From Brachypodium distachyon (lineage: Eukaryota; Streptophyta; Magnoliopsida; Poales; Poaceae): a DNA stretch of 64,000 nucleotides. Shown here piece after piece: positions 12,601 through 24,200 of the stretch (its first letter is position 1; every line of letters starts with the position of its first letter). Made by a program: the position numbers and the translations under genes. Below the pieces are notes generated by a model. It did no database searches, was not told where the DNA came from, and was given only the letters and a program-made list of their open reading frames with translations. Where the stretch lies: positions 3,989,501-4,053,500 of the forward strand of contig NC_016131.3 in NCBI RefSeq assembly GCF_000005505.3, read 5' to 3'.

Positions 12601-14926
12601 GGTAACATTATTTTATTTAGAACAAATAGTAAGAACCAACCTAAAGGTATCTGGCCTCTGATCGTATTGAACATGCATACTGGATGCTCCTCCTTTTGTT
12701 TTCCAGTTGGATGCTGCATCATTTCAACATCAACAGCATTCTATAAAGCAGCAGACGCCTTGAGCAAAGGGCATAGTGCGTGTTGAAAACATTAGACTGT
12801 ATGTCTTCGTGCAGACATGAAAATACCTTAAGAAATACATACCTAAACCGAAACTAATCAGGAAAAGCTTCTTCTCATCAGCTGATCCAGGTTGACCAAG
12901 CAAAAAGTTTTCAGGTTTAATATCACCATGTACAAAGCTGGCGATAATAGGAGGCACATCAGCCGTTATCATCGATGAATAAAAAATGGGAAATGCATCT
13001 CAGAAACATCAAATGGCTTTAAATTACCCTTTGGAATGAATATTCTGAAGAATTGATATGGCCTCAACAGCAATACAAGCAACCATACGAACTGACATCC
13101 TGTTACATGTGTTGATACTTTCATCGAGTATGGAAAACAAGTGGAGAGGATGAAAAGAATGACAAGATACTTACTCATGTCCCTGTGAATACCAAACGTC
13201 CCAGAGGGAAGGACCAAGCATATCCATTACCTGAAATTTTAGAAAGATGTTTCAATAAAAAATAATATCATAGTGAGTTACTACCAAACATTTCTGAGTG
13301 CAGTTTTTCCCAAACATGCACCCAAAAGTGTGTCATTTTGTATTAGAAGAGAGCGTCAAGAGGATGCAAAGCAATCAACTCGACAAAAACAGAAAGAAAA
13401 AAAGAAATCGAGGGGCTTGTTGGGATATAATAATTCCCTTATATGGGCCAGGCCCAGCCATACGTGACGACGAAGAAGTCAATGGAAGCCTTGGGCTGTC
13501 CGTCAACATGTCAACTATTTCGATGATCAAATCTTGTTGCAACCTACACGATATTGATCCAGATGAGGTTTGTTTTGGATAAAGGAGGATTCCCTCATTC
13601 GTCGATTGATGCATGGTGCCAAACGAGTGCATTTTTTCCCAAACATGTACCCAAAAGTGTGTCGTTTTATTATAAGAGAGCGTCAAGATGATGCAAAACA
13701 AACAACTCGATACAAAAAACCAAAGAAAAAAAGAAACCGAGAGGCTGGTTGGGATATAATAATTCCCTTCTATGGGCCGGGCCCAGCCCTACTTGGCGAC
13801 GCCAAGTCAATGAAAGCTTTGGGCGGTCAACATGCCAACTAGGTGTAGGTCAAGCCAACAAGGATTGGTCCACAAGTCATCAAGTCAAGACATGGTCAAA
13901 TGAGCAAAAGGATTGAAGAAAATTAGAAGAGGAGGCAAGATGGAAAAGAAGCAGGGGATGGATGGATAAGTCAAATGGTCCACGATGCACCATTTGGTCT
14001 ACCATAAAGCATCGACCAAATTCCTCTCTTTTCCTCACTTTTTCACTCCCGCGAAGGGTAGCATTGGTCATTCGTCAATGACCCCAGCCTTTAAACTCAC
14101 CTCCATAGGCTTGTAACCCATTCGCATCTCTTTGAAAGAAATCAAGGAGAAGATCTAGAGAATATTTGAAGGAAAACCTCGACTTCTAGTACCCCCAAGT
14201 GACTCTCCTAACATAAGATTAAGCCTTCCCAATGAGTGGGACTGAACATACTCAAAAAACATCAACGTGTTAACTAACACCTAGACCCATCAAGCATCTG
14301 ACACCCCTTAGTACTAATGTTGCTCTACACCGGCAGCAAGGCTAACCTAAAGCTGTACAACCCTCCCCTCGCCTGCCAAGTTTTTTATCGAACAATTAGA
14401 CTCACAAGAATGTAGTAATTTCCCTGGCAACCCTTGTAGAGGACTGATGGTATGCCATAACAATTCTTGAGAGTCCTGATCACAAACAGTTCAATGTCAT
14501 GCTATAGGAAGAATTATATAAACGTGATCGAAAAGGGATGGTTGTGATCAGTTCTTACTCATAGACTTCCCACTCAAATGGGGGGTCATAGGCTTCATAG
14601 ATACCTACTTTGCTTCTTCGATGATCAAATTTGAGTGCAACCTACGTGATATTGATCCAGATGAGGTATTTTTTGGATAAAGGAGGGTTACATTAGTCGT
14701 CGATTGATGCATAGTGCAACATGTATTGAAGAGAATCCAGCTTAGGTTTTAATAAATCAGGAAACAATTTTTGGTGTCCATCTAAAGCAGGTAGAGAAAC
14801 CTGGTATGCATTTCGACCCTTGCGTGAACCTCCAGAGAGAACAGGTATTCGTGTGCCAACATACACCTTGCCACCTTTACCTAACTTCCTGCCAGTTGCA
14901 TATCCTGGGCAGTTATCTACATCAAC
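9604..14926 (-). CDS. Casein kinase I-like pseudokinase, tandem paralogue of HD16/EL1-type kinase
   Basis: Fifteen exons match exons 2-16 of the kinase gene at 21238-27338: 14801-14926, 14559-14641, 14406-14475, 13175-13230, 13028-13099, 12843-12937, 12641-12713, 12438-12564, 12098-12352, 11875-12005, 11250-11424, 11059-11149, 10303-10460, 9728-9907, 9604-9663. Together they give 1752 bp, 583 codons plus stop, with no in-frame stop and canonical splice borders. Size differences between copies are all multiples of three. The glycine loop is shortened (GKGGKVYVG instead of [11 protein letters not shown]) and the metal-binding Asp of the DFG-like motif is Ser (LISFGL instead of LIDLGL). VALK lysine and HGDIKPEN are retained. 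The protein ends ICYGRTAC like its sister. No first exon with the MPELRSG N-terminus or a fitting phase could be found, so the start is unknown. Catalysis is probably lost or weak; a scaffold or dominant-negative role is inference. Confidence 0.8.
13290..14390. repeat. About 1.1 kb insertion in intron 4 carrying a duplicated piece of the host gene
   Basis: The sister copy has a 79-bp intron here; this one is about 1.17 kb. The insertion contains a direct repeat (13294-13517 and 13625-13842, both starting GAGTGCA and sharing AAACATG, GGGATATAATAATTCCCT and GGGCC motifs). Between the repeats, 13517-13620 copies 14616-14719, which is the first bases of exon 3 plus neighbouring intron 2. The remaining 13845-14390 is single-copy and non-coding. 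The class of element is unclear; repeats flanking a captured fragment suggest a retroelement or repair-mediated copy. Confidence 0.65.
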
Positions 14927-17083
14927 CTGCAATAGTTAGATAAGATTTAGAATTTTAAAATATTAATTCATGGCAGTAAAACTGTAGCATATAACACTGT
15001 TATCAGTAGAACCGTGACATGGTGGCAGTAAACTCTAGCATATAAACTGTTAACAGTATTGTCAGTTATAACATCAACAGGAGGGAGATGCAGACTTCAT
15101 CTAAAAACTAAGCATGACTAGGAAAACACATCAGAAAACTACTTTGTTGATATTGCAAGTTAGTCATGATTCCAGAAAATGCAGTATTTCCCTTGCCTAC
15201 CGAGCTGACAAGATGGGGAAATTAGAAAATGTGTTCTTATCTGTTATGCGGAGTACTATATGTTACTCCCGATTTATCAAAGGGCCACCAAAATGCACGA
15301 GAGCATATAGCAGAACAATGAACAGCCCATGGATAGAAGTAGATAGTTGATCAAGCATGCGGCGGTGAAAAATAGCTACCAAACCAAGTAAACAATTAGG
15401 GCGTGCAGAGATTTGGTAGGGTGAGTCGGTCAGAGGACCACATCAAACAAACAACAACGAGCACCGCATTGCAGTGTACAATCAACCTTGTAGCCGGGGC
15501 ATGAGCACCCCGGATCAAGGTCATGATCGATCGATCAACAAGAGAAGCTTTCAAAATGGGGGGGGGGGGGGACAATGCACGGGCCGTGCGATGGCATGCG
15601 CAGCCGCCACCGTAGATTCGTCGGGGGAGGCGCGCGCGGCCGCCTCCGATGCCGCTCTCATGGCAGCGCACCGGCGGCGAGAGCGAGAGCGAGATGCGAA
15701 TAGGGTTTGAGCTAGCGGCGGCGACGCGCGCGAGATGGTGGCCGGCCAGTCCTGGAGGGTGGGGAGGTATATGAGGAGGGGGAGGAAGCTGCTGGATGGA
15801 GGCGGGTTGTGGGGTGGAGGAGCGACATTGATGGAGGCCGGCAGAGAGCAGCAGCAGGCGGCCGAGACCGAGAGGGGGGATGACATGACCGGCGCCTTGG
15901 AAGTTGTGGAAGAAGGAATACTAGTACTCCAAGCTCTGTGTGTCGCCGCAGGGTCTCGTCGGGTCGAGACAATGGTTGGATATTCCTCACCACTTGCTTT
16001 AGTAGATCTTTTCTTCAATTCATAGGGATTTCCCCGGAGATCAAAAGCATTGGTATCAGGAAATCAAGAAGTTGGATACTTGGATCTGCTGCCGCGTGAC
16101 CTATGCCCCACCCGTGTCAGTGTGTGTACACTGTACACTTTTTTGAACTGTCAGTGTGTGACGATGGCTCTTCTCATCCATGATCCATCCTTGCTGCGTC
16201 CGGCGAGGTGGTTCGAGGGCTTGAACTGCACGCGGGAACTTCTTTTTTTTTTGGTGTTTTTTTTTAGCGCACACGCGGGAACTCCTTGGACCATATCATG
16301 CAACTGGTGTATCGCCACATGCATGGTCATCAGACATCAGGCCAAGACGATCATGGGCCAAGTATCTCTTTCGTCGGTACATCATGGATCAATTGTACTA
16401 GTGGGCCCCAAAATTTCCGGGTCATTTTCTTCCGGCCCAAAACCTCAAAGTGCACCGATCCCGATCCTACATTTCTCACGCGGATTCCCTAAGCTAACGC
16501 GTAAAGATCTACTATTCCCCACGGTCGTGGGGGCAACTTCAGTCTTCAGAGTGCTCATCCGCTCCGGCACGAGCAATTGCTAGGGTAAAACGTGAGGTCG
16601 TGAGGAAGGAACAGGACACCCGGTACCTGCAGATGCCGAAGATTTGGTCACGGAAACGGGAAGCAGCAAGTATAAAAAGTCAACATGGCGTGCTGCAGCA
16701 CACAGAAATGACGGCCAGCTAGCTAGCGGTCAGTCCGTCAGTACGTACTCTTCTGTAGCATCACTTCCCAGCAGGACCAGCAATTTCACAAGCATGAAAA
16801 GACACAAACCGAATCCTGGCCTCCTGGGCCTGCATGTGCATCGGGTGAAAGATGTATTTTTGCTTCTGCTTCACCAATTAATCGGGTGACGACGATTTGG
16901 TGTTTGTCCTGTACAGTGTACATTAGTACTCCTCCATTTGCACGTTTGTGCCGTCTTCCTCCAGTCAATAAAGCCAGGTTGTCCCATGCCTAAGCCCTTG
17001 GGCGATGCAAGGTGTCCCGTGCGTCCGGCGATTATGCAGTGTGCCGAGTTAATTAATGGAGCTTATGTGTTGCATTAAAAAAA
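14927..17083. other. Upstream region of the pseudokinase gene; possible unassigned first exon
   Basis: Bases 15400-16020 are GC-rich on the minus strand and contain a 13-base G run at 15560, short Arg/Ala/Pro-rich open frames and a donor-like AAG|GTTGAT at about 15487. None joins exon 2 (14926) in the required phase 0, so no coding exon is called. 16020-17083 contains homopolymer runs and no supportable gene. Confidence 0.5.
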
Positions 17084-17186
17084 TACTTCATCCATTCCAT
17101 AATTCTTGTCATCTAAACACCTTTTAGGAATAGATACATTCATTTTTGAGCAAATTTGAGACAAGAATTATGGAACTGAAGGAGTA
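17084..17186. mobile_element. Stowaway-type MITE (103 bp)
   Basis: Inverted ends TACTTCATCCATTCCATAAT and, on the right, ATTATGGAACTGAAGGAGTA, with TA at both borders. It is the same family as the element at 26060-26173 (shared GACAAGAATTATGGAAC and AGATACAT cores). Confidence 0.8.
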
Positions 17187-17482
17187 GATAGCTATTCCGT
17201 ATTTGGCGAGGTATTCAGCGTAAACTTAAAAACTATTGTCACAAACCATTAGATCGAGATTGTACGGTTCAAGATCAAATGAGCTCGTGTGGCTTAACCA
17301 TTTAGGGTGCACGCAAGCGACCCGACCTGCTTGGTTGGAAGTAAGGTTAAAGATTTCAATAGAACTTTGAACAAAATTATAAAAATCGCTGAAATCTTCT
17401 ACCTTAAAATTTTAAACTAGATTCAAACAAACATGGATTTCACTTTATTTTTTCAATGGAACCTGTGCATTCCATGTCAAAG

Positions 17483-18410
17483 GAGAAAATTCCATATTTG
17501 ACATCAATTTTTAGTGAGATGTCCAAATCCCATCCTAGAATTTCCCTGTTCCAAATCTACCACTCAAATTTTGCTAGGGGCATAAATATACCACTACAGT
17601 GAGTTGACTATTAGTTGACAGTTAAATAAGAAATGAACAACTGTCAGTTTTTTCATATTGACCAAACTACCCGTGGGTCCACAGGTTAAAGAAAAAATCA
17701 ATCCTAAAGAAAAGTAAAATCTATATGAACCACTCTCTCTCCCACGAGACAACCCGTTCTCTGCCACCAAATCTCGTCTCCCCTTTCTCTCCCCAAGGCG
17801 GCTCGGCGGCGGTTTCTCTGGCTGGTGCAACGGCGTTCTCCCACAGCTGGCACGGCGGCCCCAATTTGTTATGCCAAAATCATCATTGTTTCATTTTTAT
17901 GTTGAAGCCTATTCCAAAATTGCGTGTTACTAACATCATAAAAATCTGGAATTATAAATATTCTAAAATGGGTATTTTGTCGTAAAGGGAAAATCAACAT
18001 ACTCCCTCCATTTCACAAAGAATGGCACGTACGCATTTCAAGATTTTGCTTTGACCAATAATTAGACTAATGATTTGAGACTTATGTGTTACAAAAGTTA
18101 TATCATTGAATTCGTATTTCAAAAATCTTTTCAACGATATAAAATTTGTAACATATAATCTACAGACAATTGGTCTAATCGTTGGCAAAGTTCGATCTCG
18201 AAAAGCGTGGGCGTCATTCTTTATGAAATGGAGGGAATACTACCTATTGTCTTTCCATCTCTTACTTAACGGTCAACTGACGGTCAACTCGTTGTAGTGG
18301 TATATTTGTATCTCATACAAAATTTGAGTGGCAGATTTGGAATCGGATTTTTTTTTTCTTGTCATTTGGACATTTGGACAAAATTTGGATGGCAAATATG
18401 GAGTTCTCTC
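17483..18410. mobile_element. Foldback element with long imperfect inverted arms
   Basis: The left arm (about 17483-17630: CCATATTTGACATC, CCAAATCTACCACTCAAATT, ATATACCACTACA, GAGTTGAC) reappears in reverse complement in the right arm (about 18250-18410: TGTAGTGGTATATTTGT, AATTTGAGTGGCAGATTTGG, GGCAAATATGGAG). Arms are about 140 bases. No target duplication could be established. It may be a non-autonomous Mutator-like or foldback element. The interior holds another MITE (18000-18239) and no protein gene. Confidence 0.65.
18000..18239. mobile_element. Tc1/mariner-type MITE nested in the foldback element
   Basis: Left end TACTCCCTCCATTTCACAAA and right end TTTATGAAATGGAGGGAATA are inverted, with TA borders. 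It is longer (240 bp) than the 103-114 bp family and has a different core, so it is a different Stowaway-like family. Its position inside another element shows it inserted later. Confidence 0.75.
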
Positions 18411-18488
18411 GAAGAACAAACGTGCTATGCCAGATCGTTATTTTGGAGAAAAAAAGATAGCTCTTGTACTCCTGTAGTCCTTTGCACG

Positions 18489-18600
18489 CATGCATGAGGC
18501 TCTCAATTTCTTCTACAGACCACCAAGTACACATCCGGAACTCCAGCTGGCCACGCACGCATGGCTACGTTCTCTCCTCGCAAACCCCTCTATATATTCC
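18489..18600 (+). promoter_or_regulatory. RY motif and TATA box of the cupin gene
   Basis: An RY element (CATGCATG, 18489-18496), the binding site of seed B3 regulators, lies about 100 bases before a clear TATA box (CTATATATTCC, 18590-18600). The cupin start codon follows at 18699. RY plus TATA upstream of a vicilin-type cupin is what seed storage promoters look like. Function is inferred from motifs only. Confidence 0.55.
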
Positions 18601-18698
18601 ATCACTCCTCCAGAGGGTTCACCATTCATCCAATTAATCTAGCTAGCTCGATGGTCACCTATCACCAGCTTCAATTCCGACCGAATCACCAATTCACC

Positions 18699-20010
18699 AT
18701 GAAGCCCGCGGCACGAAGATCGCCATTGCTAGTGCTAGCACTCGTCCTCCTCTCCCTCTCGTCCTTCGCGTCGTTGATCACCGGGAGCCACGCGGAGGCC
18801 GTCAGGAGGCCGGATGCAGCAGAAGGGCGGCCGTACATCTTCGGCGAGGAGAGCTTCCGGGACTGGACTCCGACGGGGAAGCAGCCGCAAGGGGGCCGGT
18901 TCCGCGTGCTGGACCGCTTCACCGACGAGCTGCTCCGGGACACCCCCGCCGGCGCCCGCCGCGTCGCCATGCTAGAGCTGGCGCCGCGCGCGGTCCTGCT
19001 GCCCAGCCACAAGGACGCCGACGAGGCGTTCTACGTCAAGGAAGGGGAAGGCGTGGCCGTGCTGCTGCGGACGAACGGGACGACGAGGGAGTCCTTCTGC
19101 GTCAGGGAAGGCGACGTCATGGTGATCCCGGCCGGCGCCATCGCGTACGCCGCCAACACATGATTCAATGTGGCTCCGCGCCGTCATGCTCTTCAGCCCC
19201 GTCTCCACGCCCCCCGGACGCTTTGGAAGCCGGTCCATCTTCGGCGGCTTCAGCGAGGACGTTCTCCAGGCGGCTTTTAACGTGCGTGCCAACGACAACC
19301 GGCGCTAGCTAAGCTCAGAGATCAATTTAGACACTTGAGCTCGATGTTTTAATTCTACCGAGCTTGATTAATTTTTTGGGAGTTTTTACTGTGTCGACAG
19401 GTTAACGCGGGGGATGTGTTGAGAATACAGGCCGAGATGGACGCCAGGGGTGTGATCGTGCGAGTGCCGGCGGGGCTGATACGGGCGCTGGGCAAGAAGC
19501 CGCTCTACTCCAACGACCACGGCAGGCTGTTCGAGATCACCGGCGACGAGTTCCCCGACCTCCTAAACATCGACGTGGAACTCGGCCTCGCCAACATCAC
19601 CCGCGTAAGCAAAGCACATCCGCTATATATGGAGTAACGGAGAATGATTTTCCAGCACGTACACGGATTGATCAGATGAAACTGGATGCTTCATTCGCCC
19701 GCGCGGCGCAATGCAGGGCTCGATGATGGCGCCGAGCTTCAGGACCCGTGCGGCCACGATCGCGCTGGTCCTCGAGGGGAACGGCCAAGTCGAGGTGGTG
19801 GGTGGCCCGGGCGTGTCCGCCCCTGGCGGCCGGTCGGAACGCCAGCAGGAGCAGGGCGCGCAGAAGGCCGAGAGAAGCAACATGCAGCAGGGAGTGAGGG
19901 CGGATATCAAGGAGGGGCCGGTGGTCGTGCTGCCGGCGGGTCACCCGGCGACGTTGGTGGCCGGGTGAGAGAGGAACCTGTCCTGGCCTCCTGCTTCACT
20001 TCCTCGGTAA
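18699..20010 (+). pseudogene. Vicilin-like bicupin gene, frameshifted and prematurely stopped
   Basis: The start MKPAARRSPLLVLALVLLSL is a good secretory signal peptide. The first cupin domain follows (HKDADEAFYVKEGEG, then VREGDVMVIPAGAIAY), as in vicilin-like storage or antimicrobial globulins. Exons 18699-19281, 19401-19604 and from 19717 fit GT/AG rules, with the second cupin in exon 3 (GSMMAPSFRTRAATIALVL and VVVLPAGHPATLVAG). Two breaks are visible. At 19161 a TGA appears because two bases are missing from a CA run; the normal frame resumes at WLRAVMLFSPVSTP. At 19966 a TGA stands where the family has an Arg codon before ERNL, and the following frame is shifted too. The gene is therefore probably non-functional, unless these are sequence errors. 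It sits between the two casein kinase copies. Confidence 0.8.
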
Positions 20011-21237
20011 CAAACCCATCAGTAACCACAACATAACAGCACCAGGAGCTACTGATAACCCAGTACAGGGTGGTGGTGGTGCACAGAAAGATAGATCCAC
20101 TAACAAGACATTCCGATTGCACGTCCAGCTGCGCTTCGTCATTTTTTTTTGCCGAACCTGGACAAGAGGTCAGGGGGTTCCTGCAGTGCATTAAAGAAGA
20201 ATAAAATGGCTCCGTTTATAAAAAAAACCGAACCGAAAACCGAACAACGTGACCGACCTGGCCACCCACGCACACTCAACACACACTGCAGAAAGAAGAA
20301 AACTGCCGAGGTTTAATGTTGATGTCATCGTCATCACACAAACACTCCTCTGAGCCGGCGACTCCGACTTCCCCCACAAACGCCCAAGAACGGGGACACT
20401 ACCTTTGCAGGCACGCAAGCACATGCCGGCCCATGCCAAACAACCGGTCACCCTCGCTAGCGAACAAAAGACGCCGATTCTGATGGCAAGCTTCGGAGGG
20501 GTAAAAAGCAGGCCTGCGCTGAACACCCCAAAGAACGAACCACTCCTCCACCGAGTCATCGTCATCACACAGCTGGTGACTCCGACTTCCCAACGGCAAA
20601 GCAAAATCAACTCTGGAAAGCCAACGGACATGTAGGAGGAGTGACTACCAATCGCCACAGCCCAACACACCGTCTTCGCTGCCAGCCAACACACCGTCTT
20701 CGCTGCCACACATGCCGCTAACAGACACCATGCAGACAGGCAGCCCACAAACCACTTGACCCACGGCAGATGCGAACTCCAAAAGCGATGCCCCCAAGGA
20801 GAAAAGCGGCGTCGAGAGCGTCACCATCACTCAATCCAACTGGATCTCAGGTTTCCCTCGGAGCTCGGTCAGAAGGAGAGAAAAGGGCGCAGGTATCAAA
20901 AGTTGGAACATGGATTGACAGCAGCATCTAACAGCCGAATTAATCATATAGATCGCTGAATGGGATCTGCCAAAAGGGCGCTGCGTTTGGCGAATCACGA
21001 CCTTAGCTTATGAACAGGTTCGCGTCTGAGGACTGATACAACATCTCGCATGATTCTTTACAATTAGAATAGCGTACCACCAAAAGAGGCCAGGCCAGTG
21101 CCAGGCATTTGAACTCAACTCAAGTCCTGGATCCGGTCATAGCAAGTTTGTTCCGTCAAGGAACTCTTCTGGCTCAGCTCAGCTCCCCTGATAACTCGGG
21201 TGACTTCAGCTTGGAGCTTGAGTATAGCTGGCTGCCG
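20011..21237. other. Intergenic DNA and 3' untranslated region of the kinase gene
   Basis: No gene is supportable. A 24-bp tandem repeat (20662-20685 and 20686-20709, CCAACACACCGTCTTCGCTG core) is present. A loosely repeated segment with CATCGTCATCACACA and GACTCCGACTTCCC occurs at about 20325-20375 and 20555-20590. Bases about 20990-21237 are the 3' untranslated part of the casein kinase gene, similar to 9430-9603. Confidence 0.6.
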
Positions 21238-24200
21238 TCAACACGCAGTTCGCCCGTAGCAGATTGAGGCGATGTACAGGTTCTTCGCCCATTTTTCCTG
21301 AATTTTTTTTTGGTTCCAAGGTTAAGTTCAGACATATAAATGAAGATATTTCTCAAAGCATCGAACATCTGATTTTGTCCTGTCATTGTAAGTCATATGC
21401 ATAAAGGTACCTTCACATGGTTGCTAGGGAAGGCAGAGGTCCGAAGGGTCTCCTGGGTCTCGTCCATTGGCTTCCTCTTTGGTATGCTCAAGATAAAAGC
21501 AGCTTGATCTGGGGTGCCTGCAGATGAAGTTATTCTGTAACCCGTCTCCCATCGACGATGGAGTCCTTCACTTGGATAAAGAAAATCCAACTCTACAACC
21601 TGCAGGTTGCAAGACAAGTTCAGTCTCATCACCAGTCATGCTGTGACGCCAGATTGGTAACCTTAGGGCATTGACCTACTAAAATTTCACAGTTGGTAAA
21701 ACTCTACACGGCTACTACCATTTTGCTCGAAAGAAACTGTGAAGACCACCAATTCACTAAGGTTGACTGAAGGTAAACTTGCAGCTGCATATGTTTACAT
21801 GTAGATATGTTTCATGCAAAGGCTAAAATTGCTGCTTGTTCTATGCGAACAATCAAATGTTCGAGAGAGTTGCTAGCACAGCACAAAACGATATACTCCT
21901 AATTGAAATGCAGACCCATGGACAGTCTTGTTGTTTTTTGTGAGGACATATGCAATCATTTAATGTATATGCGCATATCAGTGTCTACCACAGATGAAGT
22001 TATATATTTTTGAATTCATATTTAATAGATGAGGAACAACCAAATTCTTGCAAAGAATCCTTTCCAAATGATTTATCGCAAACAAGAGCGGACACGTGTT
22101 TTAACCTGGTCGGAGTAGCCCGCATTCCTTGACATGACAACTCCCCAACGATTTCCAGCAGTACCCATAGATGTTACATGAAACCCTTCTTTCCACTTTT
22201 TATTAATCCACTTGTACGGAAAAGATTCACTGACTTTGTACGACTGCTGTGTGTATGGAGTTCCTGTATTGATATAATAGATCAGATTAGAAGGATATAG
22301 CATGGAAAGAAAGGGACCAACAGTCTATACAAAACATCAAGATCTAAGACAGTAGACAGATGCTGATAATTTATTTAATTGGCATAGCATATAATCAAAC
22401 CATTATGTAAATATTAAAACAGGAAAGTGCTAATGAAGCTTGCTCATCACTAGTATATCAGCACAATGACCAATGGCAAATCTATATTAACATCTATGAC
22501 ACACTTATGCATTCTGCACCAACAATGCTGTGGCAACCATCGTACACCAATGCCGATACTCTACATAGCCTTGCTGTACAAGAGGTTCTGCTAAAAGTTT
22601 GTGTCCGAACGGGAATGAATGCACATAGATTGTATTTGGTTCGTGTCAAACCTATAGCAGTATTCCATAGAAACATTTAATTTTCACTGAAGGGGGCAGT
22701 TTCAACAAATGACAACAGCCGGTAATTATCAACTGAGAACAGGTAATTTACAAACCTTTGGACATTACAACCAATGAGCTTCCATTAGTTGCTCCAGCTA
22801 TAGCTGTTATGTAGAAGTTTTTCTCCCACTGCTCCATGATCCAATCCTACAAAGAAAGTTGGAAACAAGACTGTCAGGATTCTGGATTCATCAAAATTCG
22901 AACTAGAGGATAGACTGTAGCGCACCTTATGCAGGAAAATTTGTGAAAGTTCGTACACTTGAGAACCAAAGCCGGTCCCCGCATCCATGATGATAGCCCA
23001 AAAATTTTGTGAAGAAGCTACGCAACTAATATACAAGCCATCTTCATTACCTTTTTCTATATGCTGATGCAGCCTTGAATCAGCTACATTGTAGTGGTAT
23101 CTATAAAGAGACAGAAGAAATGTCTTTTTACAGTCACATCCATTAACATCATATTTAGTTTAGGTAGGAGGATAGTGTAGCCAAACAAACAGGAACTACA
23201 TAAGATTATTAAATAATAATAGAGCACAAACTAAACCTTTCCATCACTAGAACATTGAATGGGTCAGTTAGAAAAATGCATAATAGTATAGATTCAAGTC
23301 ACTGCTATCATGACTAAGATGGGCGACACTTCGAAGTGGAGTTCACACCAAGAACTATCGAATGTGCGCAACATGAATCACCACAAGACAGTAACTGTCT
23401 GCACCTCCAGGTCAATCCAACTATTTAGGAACATTTAATGCTTAAAGGTGTAGAGTCATCTAATCCTTGATCTCAAGTATGAAGATCGTGTGGTGAGTGA
23501 TGACTGCCAGATAGGAACAAGGGTGTAATATACTTGTAAGAAGGATAAGTCAGGTCAATTAAAACGGCACTTGAAATCACTAGAACAGACCCCTTTTCAA
23601 GGTCAAGGGAATGACATATCACAGAAGAAATAATATCAGGGCAAGCAAACATATTTGCAAGAACTTCACGCCAATTTAATATTTAAAACAATTACCGCTG
23701 CTTCATGGGCCGCCTAGCATTATAAACTGAAATCCATTGAGTTGCTGGGCTCCCCAATCGAACTTTCTTTTTAGGCTGTTCATCTTCTTCAAGATTTACA
23801 ACCATTCTTCCACGTTTCTGCCCAACCTATAATTTGCACAACAGATGCATGACCAATCTCATACAAGAAAATTGAAATACAGAGTACAGGTACAGGTTGT
23901 GGGTACAGCAGTGCAAACCTTTAGAGCTCCATCGATTCTGATGGGTCTTGAAGCAGGCACTTCGATCAGACTATCAAAAAGAGAAATAAGTTTTGCGTAA
24001 TTTGGCTCTTCATCAAACTTCATATTAGAGACCATCTCAAAAAAATGTTTGAATGGAGTTGGACAGAAGCAACACAGTGCCTCCGGTGAAGTAGACATTT
24101 TCTTCTTAGAAACAAGAAAGCTCTTGTTGTCTCCCTGTATTAATAAGCCATTAACATTAAAGTAGGCTTGAGAGAAATAGAAAATGATTAGCCAAACTCT

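Noticed and set aside
15551..16018. Minus-strand frame of 155 codons upstream of the pseudokinase
   Set aside because: Ser/Arg/Pro/Ala-rich, ends before any donor that could join exon 2 in phase; kept only as a candidate leader region.
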